Below are positions 1 through 5,814 of a stretch of DNA of 6,156 nucleotides, piece by piece; the first letter of the stretch is position 1, and each line of letters begins with the position of its first letter. This DNA comes from Cellulomonadaceae bacterium (GTDB lineage: Bacteria; Actinomycetota; Actinomycetes; Actinomycetales; Cellulomonadaceae), in NCBI GenBank assembly GCA_031282935.1, contig JAITCS010000207.1:1-6156 (forward strand), given 5' to 3'. The translations under genes and the position numbers were made by a program. Under the pieces are notes generated by a model, which saw nothing but the letters and a program-made list of their open reading frames with translations, was not told where the DNA came from and did no database searches.

Positions 1-1783
1 CGCGCAAGATAATCGGGCGACGAATCTTCATGGACGGGGTGAGATAACCGTTTTGCTCGGTGAAATCTTGATCCAAAACAGTGAACTTCCGAATAGATTC
101 CGCGCGCGAAACGGCCTGATTAGCGCGGTCAACAGCCCGCTGCAAACGAGCCAAAACTACCGGATTATCTTTCGCCTCTTCAACTGTCATGGGCGGCAGA
201 TTGTGGGTTTCCAACCACTTGGGCAAACTCTCGGTGTCCAAAGTGACTAAAGCGCCAATGAATGGCCGCTGATCCCCAACCACCACAACTTGCGAAATCA
301 ACGGGTGCGAACGCAGACGATCTTCCAAAACCGCTGGCGAAACGTTCTTGCCACCGGCGGTAACAATTAGTTCTTTCTTGCGGCCCGTAATTCGCAAACG
401 ATCATGGGTATCCAAAGTTCCGATATCGCCAGTATGGAACCAACCGTTTTTCAACACCTCGGCTGTCATTTCCGGATTATTCCGATAGCCACGGAAAATG
501 TGCGGGCCTTTAATAAGGATTTCCCCATCATCGGCAATACCAACCGTGGTACCAGCCAACGGTGGGCCAACGGTGCCGATCTCAATGTTGCTCGGCAGGT
601 TAACCGTGGCGGGGGCCGTAGTTTCGGTCAGGCCGTAGCCCTCCAGCACCTCCAGGCCGAGGCCCCGGAAGAAGTGACCAAGCCGCTCACCAAGCGGTGC
701 ACCGCCAGATATGGCGTAGTCAACGTGCCCGCCCATGGCATCACGCAATTTATTGAGCACCAGGCGCTGAGCAGTGGCATGGGCGGCTTTCAACGCCGGG
801 TTAACCTCGCCGGTGTCCAGCGCCCGCGAATACGCAATCGCCACGCGCACAGCCCACTGGAACATGTTCTGCTTTATCTTGGAACCAGCAGCCGATTGCG
901 CAGCGGAGTTATATACTTTCTCCAAAACTCGTGGCACCACCAGCAAGAAAGTCGGTTTGAATGACTTCAAATCACCAACCAAATTCTTGATATCGGGGGT
1001 ATGCCCCAGCACCACATTGGAGGATAACGCAATCACTTCAACAACTCGGGCGAAAACGTGCGCCAAGGGCAAGAACAGCACAGTGCGCGCGCCTTCAATG
1101 TCAAGCATTTCGGGCAGCATTTCAATACCGTTTAGCACCACATGCACAAAGTTGCGATGGGTTAATTCCACGCCCTTTGGCCGCCCCGTCGAACCAGAAG
1201 TATAGATGATAGTGGCTAAATCGTCGGCAACCACAGCATCGCGGCGGGCAATCAATTCCTCTTCGGGAACCGATTCACCAGCATCACGCAATTTCCGCAA
1301 TGCACCTTTGTCAATCACCAAAACATCTTTAAGTTCAGGAACGCGATCACGAATGGAATCAACCGCAAATTCATGCATTTGGTTTTCGACAATTACCATT
1401 TTGGCGCCGGTATCGGACAAAATCCATTCAATCTGATCGATAGAACTGGTTTCGTAAATCGGCACTGGCACGGCGCCTACCGCCCAGCAGGCATAATCAA
1501 TTACTGTCCATTCGTAACGCGTGCGCGACATAATAGCTACGCGATCCCCAGGATTTATGCCCATCGCAATCAGGCCCCGCCCAACCGCATTCACATGCTT
1601 GATAAAGCGGTTCGCGCTAACCGGCAACCACGGCCCTTTGGGGGAGTCGCGCCGCTCCAGCATAGTGTTTTCGCCGGTTCGCGCCACGCGCTCCAGCGTA
1701 ATGGTGTTGATGGACGCGTTATCGGGCACATCAACCAGGGCAGGAATGGTAGCTTGACTCACCAGATGTGGGGCTTCACTCAT
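1..1783 (-). CDS. fadD: Long-chain fatty-acid-CoA ligase (FadD15/FACL type), C-terminal end cut by window edge
   Basis: This enzyme activates long-chain fatty acids with ATP and CoA via an acyl-AMP intermediate, and is usually cytosolic or membrane-associated. I translated the minus strand from the ATG at 1783 and got 594 uninterrupted residues; the family is about 600, so only a few residues and the stop lie outside the window. The ANL-superfamily motifs appear in order. The P-loop YTSGSTGRPKG is at 194-204, the YGLTET motif at about 383-388, and TGD at 451-453. The hinge GRKKELIVTAGGKN is at 467-480, and the C-terminal TPSMKIRR carries the probable catalytic lysine at about K586. The start is supported by AGGA eight bases upstream of the ATG and by the match of the N-terminus to FadD15-like proteins. 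It is divergent from chorismate mutase. Family assignment is secure. Chain-length preference and the choice between FadD15 and other FadD paralogues are inference. Confidence 0.95.
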   Translation of the reverse strand, partial: MSEAPHLVSQATIPALVDVPDNASINTITLERVARTGENTMLERRDSPKGPWLPVSANRFIKHVNAVGRGLIAMGINPGDRVAIMSRTRYEWTVIDYACWAVGAVPVPIYETSSIDQIEWILSDTGAKMVIVENQMHEFAVDSIRDRVPELKDVLVIDKGALRKLRDAGESVPEEELIARRDAVVADDLATIIYTSGSTGRPKGVELTHRNFVHVVLNGIEMLPEMLDIEGARTVLFLPLAHVFARVVEVIALSSNVVLGHTPDIKNLVGDLKSFKPTFLLVVPRVLEKVYNSAAQSAAGSKIKQNMFQWAVRVAIAYSRALDTGEVNPALKAAHATAQRLVLNKLRDAMGGHVDYAISGGAPLGERLGHFFRGLGLEVLEGYGLTETTAPATVNLPSNIEIGTVGPPLAGTTVGIADDGEILIKGPHIFRGYRNNPEMTAEVLKNGWFHTGDIGTLDTHDRLRITGRKKELIVTAGGKNVSPAVLEDRLRSHPLISQVVVVGDQRPFIGALVTLDTESLPKWLETHNLPPMTVEEAKDNPVVLARLQRAVDRANQAVSRAESIRKFTVLDQDFTEQNGYLTPSMKIRRPIILR

Positions 1784-1849
1784 GTGTATCATCCTAGTGG
1801 TTTTGGGCGAGCCTGCACATTAAAACTTCTCATGTTATATTCTGAGGCT
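1784..1849. promoter_or_regulatory. Divergent promoter region between the ligase and chorismate mutase
   Basis: This short spacer must drive both divergent genes. On the plus strand TATATT (1836-1841), preceded by TG at 1833-1834, makes an extended -10 box. TGCACA (1814-1819, four of six bases matching TTGACA) lies 16 bases upstream as a possible -35. Transcription would begin near 1848-1850, on or next to the ATG at 1850. On the minus strand TAGGAT (1791-1796) is a possible -10 seven bases before the ligase ATG, although its AGGA could equally be a Shine-Dalgarno. TATAAC (1834-1839, minus strand) is an alternative -10 that would give a short leader. The boxes are seen directly; promoter activity is inferred. 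Confidence 0.5.
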
Positions 1850-2290
1850 ATGGATTGGCCTGCTGCGTCGCCTCCCGTTGGCGGGATTTTGGGCGCGGAC
1901 AACCCTGTGGAGCCTGCGATGCCGGAGGAAATCTTGGCCTTACGCCGTTCCATAGACAATATTGATGCGGCGATGGTTTATTTGCTGGCGCAACGTTTCC
2001 AGGCGACGGGTCAGATTGGGGCGATCAAGGCTTCCGCTGGGTTGCCAGCCTCGGATTTGGGTAGGGAGGCTTGGCAGATCGCCCGTTTGACCGCCATCGC
2101 CGAGGAAGCGGGGTTGGATGTGAACTTTGCGGCCGCGTTTCGAGCTTTTGTGACGGCCGAGGTTATCCGCCACCATGAGCACCTGGCCGCGCTGGCCGCG
2201 CTTGCTGTCCCTATTGTTGCTGCCGATCCGGTTGCGCCCGATGCGCCCGCCGCCCCTACCGCGCCCGCCGCCGCGAATCGGCGTCACTAG
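1850..2290 (+). CDS. aroQ: Chorismate mutase, AroQ (type II) class
   Basis: Converts chorismate to prephenate, the branch step to phenylalanine and tyrosine; a small cytosolic all-helical dimer in this class. From the ATG at 1850 it is 146 residues. The CM_2 domain spans about 26-115: LRRSID (31-36), LLAQRF (45-50, with R49), IGAIK (56-60, with K60), D69, R72 and E73, then AEVIRHHE (103-110). These match the AroQ active-site arginine, lysine and D-xx-RE pattern. The last 30 or so residues are an Ala/Pro-rich tail outside the domain. Two starts are plausible. The ATG at 1850 sits 8 bases after a TATATT box and could be leaderless. The ATG at 1919 has GGAG (1909-1912) six bases upstream and would give 123 residues beginning just before the domain. 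The upstream in-frame ATG at 1832 overlaps the promoter and is unlikely. Function is confident; the start is not. Confidence 0.9.
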   Translation: MDWPAASPPVGGILGADNPVEPAMPEEILALRRSIDNIDAAMVYLLAQRFQATGQIGAIKASAGLPASDLGREAWQIARLTAIAEEAGLDVNFAAAFRAFVTAEVIRHHEHLAALAALAVPIVAADPVAPDAPAAPTAPAAANRRH

Positions 2291-2310
2291 CGGCCCGAAG
2301 CCGCATTTTT
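2290..2310 (+). terminator. Possible weak intrinsic terminator or attenuator after chorismate mutase
   Basis: GCGGC (2290-2294) and GCCGC (2300-2304) pair around a five-base loop and are followed by A and five Ts (2306-2310), the layout of a rho-independent terminator. The stem is only five pairs, so termination may be partial. A second short hairpin, CGCCG/CGGCG with a CGAAT loop, lies just upstream inside the end of the chorismate mutase gene. If active, it would reduce read-through into the MEMO/AMMECR1 gene, for which I see no clear promoter of its own. Confidence 0.4.
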
Positions 2311-2329
2311 GCCAGATTGGAGAATCGAA

Positions 2330-3838
2330 ATGGGTGGTGCCCGCAAGCCAGCCGTGGCTGGGATGTTTTACCCTGGCGATCCGCAGGTTTTGGCAGCCGT
2401 GGTTGACGCCCTGCTAGCCGCCGCCCACGCGAAACGGCCTGCGCGCACGGCTAAGGGGAGTTTGCGCGCAGTTATCGTGCCTCACGCCGGATATATGTAT
2501 TCCGGGCCGACAGCCGCCGAGGCTTACGATTTGGTGGCCGAGCGGGTTGCGGCTGGGGAGGTTTATCAGAAAGTAGTGATTGTTGGCCCCACCCACCGTG
2601 TGCCGGTGTACGGCGTCGCGTATCCCACGGCTACCGAGTTTTTGACCCCGCTGGGCGCGGCGGCGTTGGTGCCCGATTTGGCGGCGACCTTGGCTGGGGT
2701 GGCGGACGCTGCCGCGAACGATGCGACTCACAGGGATGAGCACGCGGTTGAGGTGCAAATCCCATTCCTGCAAAAGGTTTTGCCAGGGGTTCCGATAATC
2801 CCGCTCAACGCTGGGCAGGCCACCGGAGTTCAAGTGGCCGATGTTTTAGACCACCTTATTGATGATGAAACTTTGTTGGTGATCAGTTCCGATTTGTCGC
2901 ACTATTTATCTTACGATGATGCGAATCAGATCGACGCCATAACACTTGGGCAAATTTTATCTTTAGCGGGCCCCCTCATTTCGGAGCAAGCTTGCGGGGC
3001 CACCCCGATTAATGGGGTGCTCGAATTGGCGCGTCGTCACGATTGGGTTCCGGTGCTTTTGGATGCTTGCAATTCGGGCGACACCGCCGGGGATAAGGGC
3101 CGCGTGGTTGGGTACTGCGCCGTTGCTTTTTATCAGGGGGCCGTGTCTTTGTCTGAAACCGCTTCCGATGAGGGAAATGTTTTCGGGCCGCTCCCATCCT
3201 CGGCTGGCCCGGTAGTCCTGGCAAACGCCCGCGCTGCCATCGAGCAGGCTGTCGGCGCCGCCCCCCAAACCGAGCCGCAGCCTTGGGGCGATTGGGCCAA
3301 TCTGCAACGCGGGGTGTTCGTCACGCTAAATAAGCACGGCGAATTGCGGGGTTGCATCGGAACGCTATCCGACGACCGCCCGCTCAGTGCAAGCATAGTC
3401 GCAAACGCGGCGAACGCGGCCTTGCGTGACCCGCGTTTTGCGCCCGTAACTGCTGGCGAGTTGGGTGACATTGAGGTTGAGGTTTCGGTGCTGAGCGAGG
3501 CAGAGCCCGTGCTGATTTCGGACAGCGGTTCGGATAGCGATTGGGGCCACGGCAGTGGCGAAGCGGACGGGCAAGCGCACGGGTTGCGACCGCCCCGCAC
3601 GGAGGCTGAGGCTGCGACCGCTCTGGTGCCCGGCGTTGACGGGGTTATCCTGAAGCGAGGCTGGAATCACGCCACTTTCCTGCCGCAAGTTTGGGAACAA
3701 TTACCTGATCCTGTTGAGTTCCTGGCCCATTTGCGGGCGAAAGCGGGGTTACCGGCCCGCGCCTGGGATGACCGGATCGTGCTGGAACGCTACCGCGTGC
3801 AAGCGTTCGAGGAAGTAACGATGCGGGCGGAGGAGTAA
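2330..3838 (+). CDS. amrB-amrA: AmmeMemoRadiSam system fusion protein: MEMO1-family (B) domain plus AMMECR1 (A) domain
   Basis: Two components of the AmmeMemoRadiSam system in one 502-residue protein. Residues about 4-270 are a MEMO1-family domain, related in fold to class III extradiol dioxygenases (LigB-like). It shows PAVAGMFYPGDP (7-18), PHAGY with H52, GPTH with H89, EHAVEVQIPFL (137-147), SSDLSH with D188 and H191, and NSGD (248-251) before VVGY. The conserved His/Asp residues are the likely metal or active site. A linker (about 271-292) leads to an AMMECR1 domain (about 293-497) with the hallmark LRGCIG (339-344), DPRF (367-370), EVSVL (384-388) and PGVDGVIL (434-441). An unusual Ser/Asp/Gly/His-rich insert lies at about 397-422. 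I chose the ATG at 2330 because GGAG (2319-2322) is seven bases upstream and the family N-terminus begins here; the TTG at 2309 lacks such support. The next gene, one base away, encodes the partner radical SAM enzyme. Domain identity is secure. Substrate and reaction are unknown to me. Confidence 0.95.
   Translation: MGGARKPAVAGMFYPGDPQVLAAVVDALLAAAHAKRPARTAKGSLRAVIVPHAGYMYSGPTAAEAYDLVAERVAAGEVYQKVVIVGPTHRVPVYGVAYPTATEFLTPLGAAALVPDLAATLAGVADAAANDATHRDEHAVEVQIPFLQKVLPGVPIIPLNAGQATGVQVADVLDHLIDDETLLVISSDLSHYLSYDDANQIDAITLGQILSLAGPLISEQACGATPINGVLELARRHDWVPVLLDACNSGDTAGDKGRVVGYCAVAFYQGAVSLSETASDEGNVFGPLPSSAGPVVLANARAAIEQAVGAAPQTEPQPWGDWANLQRGVFVTLNKHGELRGCIGTLSDDRPLSASIVANAANAALRDPRFAPVTAGELGDIEVEVSVLSEAEPVLISDSGSDSDWGHGSGEADGQAHGLRPPRTEAEAATALVPGVDGVILKRGWNHATFLPQVWEQLPDPVEFLAHLRAKAGLPARAWDDRIVLERYRVQAFEEVTMRAEE
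3829..3835 (+). promoter_or_regulatory. Strong ribosome binding site inside the end of the MEMO-AMMECR1 gene
   Basis: GGAGGAG lies in the last codons of the fusion gene, four bases before the ATG of the radical SAM gene at 3840. With only one base between stop and start, ribosomes ending the fusion protein are well placed to reinitiate. This suggests translational coupling and balanced amounts of the two proteins. Confidence 0.75.
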
Positions 3839-3839
3839 C

Positions 3840-4856
3840 ATGCGCGAACGGGTGGGGAAGTGGTGGCACGCGCTGCCGGATGGGCGGCTGCAATGCGATT
3901 TGTGTCCGCGTAATTGTCGGCTGCGCGATGGGCAACGCGGTTATTGTTTTGTGCGGGAGCGTAATGGCGATCATATCGCATTAACCACCTACGGATATTC
4001 GAGCGGGTTCGCTATTGATCCGATAGAAAAGAAGCCGCTGTATCATTTCTACCCTAATTCTGCGGTATTATCATTTGGGACGGCTGGCTGTAATTTGGGT
4101 TGCAAGTTTTGCCAGAATTGGGATATTTCCGCCGCGAAAGATAGGCACCGGCTTGGGGTTGAAGCTTCTCCAGAGCAAATCGCGCAGGTGGCGCTTGAGA
4201 ACCGTCTGCCAGCTATTGCTTTCACATACAATGATCCGGTGATATTCGCCGAATATGCGATTGACACTGCGAATGTGGCGCGGCAGCAGGGGATAAACCC
4301 GGTGGCTGTCACGGCTGGTTACATTAGCGCCGCGCCTCGCAAAGAGTTTTTTGCGCCGATGGCTGCCACCAATATTGACCTAAAAGCTATGGATGAAGAT
4401 TTTTATTGGCGGGTTACCGGCGGCCATTTGCGTGATGTTTTGGACACCATTGCTTATGTACACCACGAAACTGATACCTGGCTTGAAATTACTAATCTGG
4501 TAATTCCAGGGCATAACGACAACCCTGCGCAAATCGAGGCGTTAGTGAATTGGCTTGCCAATGAATTGGGGCCAGACGTGCCGCTGCATTTCTCGGCTTT
4601 CCATCCCGATTTCAAAATGCTGAACGTGCCCCGCACGCCCCCAGAAACCCTGACCAAAGCTCGCCAAATTGCCCTTGCTGCTGGCTTGCATTTCGTGTAT
4701 ACCGGAAATGTAATTGATCCCGCTGGGAGTGCCACTTATTGCCCTAATTGCCAAACCGAATTAGTTGAACGCATGTCATACCAAATAACCGCTAATCGTC
4801 TAACCTCAACTGGCCAATGCCCAAACTGCCACCAAAATATCCCCGGCCGCTTCTAG
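3840..4856 (+). CDS. amrS: AmmeMemoRadiSam system radical SAM enzyme
   Basis: A 338-residue radical S-adenosylmethionine enzyme, distantly related to pyruvate formate-lyase activating enzymes. It should cleave SAM at a [4Fe-4S] cluster to make a 5'-deoxyadenosyl radical; its substrate is not known to me. The radical SAM motif CxxxCxxC is at C84, C88 and C91, within the family-typical stretch FGTAGCNLGCKFCQNWDIS (79-97). An N-terminal cysteine group (C19, C22, C26, C36, in CDLCPRNC and GYC) may bind metal. FTYNDPVIFAEYA (128-140) is another family block. The C-terminus has two CPNC pairs (C301/C304 and C327/C330) that look like a zinc ribbon. The length is normal and the frame is clean. The start is fixed by GGAGGAG four bases upstream. 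It is coupled to the preceding MEMO-AMMECR1 fusion. Family identity is secure; auxiliary-cluster or zinc binding by the outer cysteines is inference. Confidence 0.95.
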   Translation: MRERVGKWWHALPDGRLQCDLCPRNCRLRDGQRGYCFVRERNGDHIALTTYGYSSGFAIDPIEKKPLYHFYPNSAVLSFGTAGCNLGCKFCQNWDISAAKDRHRLGVEASPEQIAQVALENRLPAIAFTYNDPVIFAEYAIDTANVARQQGINPVAVTAGYISAAPRKEFFAPMAATNIDLKAMDEDFYWRVTGGHLRDVLDTIAYVHHETDTWLEITNLVIPGHNDNPAQIEALVNWLANELGPDVPLHFSAFHPDFKMLNVPRTPPETLTKARQIALAAGLHFVYTGNVIDPAGSATYCPNCQTELVERMSYQITANRLTSTGQCPNCHQNIPGRF

Positions 4857-4866
4857 CCCCCGAGCG

Positions 4867-4877
4867 TATGATATGAT
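4867..4877 (+). promoter_or_regulatory. Overlapping TATGAT -10 boxes ahead of the antitoxin gene
   Basis: Two overlapping copies of TATGAT (4867-4872 and 4872-4877, each five of six bases matching TATAAT) lie just before the antitoxin ATG at 4884. The second is six bases from the ATG, so the mRNA would be leaderless or nearly so. GGAG (4879-4882) is only one base from the ATG, too close to act as a normal ribosome site. I see no convincing -35. This suggests the toxin-antitoxin remnant has its own promoter, separate from the radical SAM gene. Confidence 0.45.
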
Positions 4878-4883
4878 TGGAGT

Positions 4884-5195
4884 ATGGCGTCATCTCGACC
4901 TTCAGCAGCTCTCGCGAAGTATCGTGATGAAGTGGTTGCGCGATTGGAAGCTGCGGATGCTTATAACGTTCGGGTGTTCGGTTCAGTCGCTCGTGGCGAG
5001 GACACTCCAGAATCCGATATTGATTTGCTCATCGATCCGGGAACAAATGCTACTGCTTTCGGAATCAGTTCAGCGAAACTCGATTTAGTCGAATTGCTTG
5101 GGTTTTCTGTCGATCTAGTATCATCCAGAGCGATACCACAAAGAAAATCCAGCATCGTAACCGATGCAATAACCCTCAACAGCATCAATGCATAA
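4884..5195 (+). CDS. Minimal nucleotidyltransferase antitoxin (MntA-like, MNT/HEPN system)
   Basis: A 103-residue stand-alone nucleotidyltransferase-fold protein. The polymerase-beta-like signature GSX10DXD is exact: G33-S34, ten residues, then D45-I-D47, within GSVARGEDTPESDIDLLID. A third acidic residue, D77 in FSVDLVS, fits the third catalytic carboxylate. In MNT/HEPN toxin-antitoxin pairs such proteins neutralise the HEPN toxin, in characterised cases by adding AMP units to it; that this protein does so is inference. The length is typical. The ATG at 4884 follows a -10-like box by six bases. Its stop lies inside the start of the downstream HEPN-like reading frame, the overlap usual for such pairs. 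Because that partner appears broken, this may be an orphan antitoxin. The catalytic residues are intact. Confidence 0.85.
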   Translation: MASSRPSAALAKYRDEVVARLEAADAYNVRVFGSVARGEDTPESDIDLLIDPGTNATAFGISSAKLDLVELLGFSVDLVSSRAIPQRKSSIVTDAITLNSINA

Positions 5196-5362
5196 TCCAA
5201 GAGGAAATCGCCCAAACCTCGACGCCTATGGGGTGCGGACTCAAGACTGGTTGAGTGACCTACTAGAACACTCGCAATTAGCGGTCGAAACCGCCGCGAG
5301 GCGCCACGAAATTCCGAAATGCTCTGGTGGAATTGGAAGCTGTAGTTCAGCACAGGCGCTAG
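5188..5362 (+). pseudogene. Probable decayed HEPN toxin remnant of the MNT/HEPN pair
   Basis: The ATG at 5188 overlaps the antitoxin end by eight bases, where the HEPN toxin gene is expected. The first 37 or so residues, including LDAYGVRTQDWLSDLLEHSQ (11-30), resemble the N-terminal helix of DUF86/HEPN proteins. After about 5300 this frame turns into low-quality sequence that would run antisense through the lipoprotein gene to 5532. In the next frame (5282-5362) TKFRNALVELEAVVQHRR is followed by a stop. FRNALV recalls the RN part of the HEPN Rx4-6H motif, but the expected histidine is missing. Even joined across a frameshift the product would be about 58 residues against 100 or more for the family. 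I therefore read it as a frameshifted and internally deleted toxin. No Shine-Dalgarno is seen, so translation would rely on coupling. A short unrelated gene remains possible. Confidence 0.5.
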
Positions 5363-5365
5363 GCG

Positions 5366-5752
5366 TTAACGGCTTGGATCGGGTTGGCGCCAATCCGGGT
5401 GTTGCAGGCGGCAAGTTTCCCAGCCACTTCGCCATGGCTCAGGCACTATATCATCTTCCATTGGTGCAAAAAAAGTATGTCCGTATGTCCCAACCTCTAC
5501 CCACCAAGAAACATTGTAAGGCAAGTCAATAAAGGTTTGTTGACTTGGCGGAAACAACTCCAACCCAATAAGCTCTTCACCGCTAACATCAACCGGAATT
5601 CCGCTAGCGACTAGACAGTTGTAGAAATTAGCGGTCGACTCTGAAACTTCTTGCAGGTAACCATGTGCACACCCCGATAAGGTGAGAAACGCGCAGAAAG
5701 CAATGGCAATACTACTTGGCAGCGAACGACGCCCACTCTTCATATGTTCCAT
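5366..5752 (-). CDS. Small predicted lipoprotein, unknown function
   Basis: A 128-residue protein from the ATG at 5752, or 125 residues from the ATG at 5743 (MKSGRR...). The N-terminus is a clear lipoprotein signal: a basic stretch (K5, R8, R9), a hydrophobic core (about 13-25), then the lipobox LSGC with C28 as the likely lipidated cysteine. The mature part has two further cysteines (C46 and C114) that could form a disulfide outside the membrane, and it is rich in Trp and Pro near the end. I do not recognise the family. It ends four bases from the stop of the HEPN remnant on the other strand. The block around C46 (NFYNCLVASGI) resembles one in the protein encoded just upstream, so they may be diverged duplicates. 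No strong ribosome site is seen for either start (GGA lies a few bases before the one at 5743). The coding call rests on the signal peptide and intact frame. Confidence 0.7.
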   Translation of the reverse strand: MEHMKSGRRSLPSSIAIAFCAFLTLSGCAHGYLQEVSESTANFYNCLVASGIPVDVSGEELIGLELFPPSQQTFIDLPYNVSWWVEVGTYGHTFFAPMEDDIVPEPWRSGWETCRLQHPDWRQPDPSR

Positions 5753-5773
5753 AATACTCTGCCGTTTCTCACC
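5682..5773. repeat. Imperfect inverted repeat around the lipoprotein start
   Basis: GGTGAGAAACGCGCAG (5682-5697) and CTGCCGTTTCTCACC (5759-5773) are reverse complements except for one inserted base, separated by 61 bases. The pair encloses the start codon and signal-peptide region of the lipoprotein gene. It could form a stem in the transcript or mark two regulator sites, or be chance. Eleven consecutive bases match. Confidence 0.35.
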
Positions 5774-5814
5774 CTACCGTGGTAATCACTAGTACCATAG
5801 TACCCAATGTTGCC

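Noticed and set aside
404..964. A 186-codon plus-strand open frame inside the ligase region.
   Set aside because: It is the antisense shadow of the ligase, whose minus-strand frame carries all expected motifs.
1373..2290. A 305-codon open frame in which chorismate mutase appears to have a long N-terminal extension.
   Set aside because: The first 150 or so codons are antisense to the ligase, cross the divergent promoter and look like no protein; the real gene starts at 1850 or 1919.
2309..2329. A TTG start 21 bases upstream for the MEMO-AMMECR1 fusion.
   Set aside because: The ATG at 2330 has GGAG at ideal spacing, while the TTG lies in the hairpin T-run and would put that GGAG inside the coding region.
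3133..3600. A 155-codon minus-strand open frame.
   Set aside because: It is antisense to the fusion gene, with shadow-like Ser/Pro/Arg composition and no recognisable domain.
4873..5088. A 71-codon frame overlapping the antitoxin start.
   Set aside because: It overlaps the nucleotidyltransferase, whose frame holds the exact catalytic signature.
5380..5397. An 18-base near-perfect palindrome containing TTGGCGCCAA.
   Set aside because: It has no loop or T-run, lies in the end of the lipoprotein coding region, and one such match is expected by chance in a window this size.
5384..5614. A plus-strand frame across the lipoprotein gene.
   Set aside because: It is antisense to a frame with a clear lipoprotein signal peptide.
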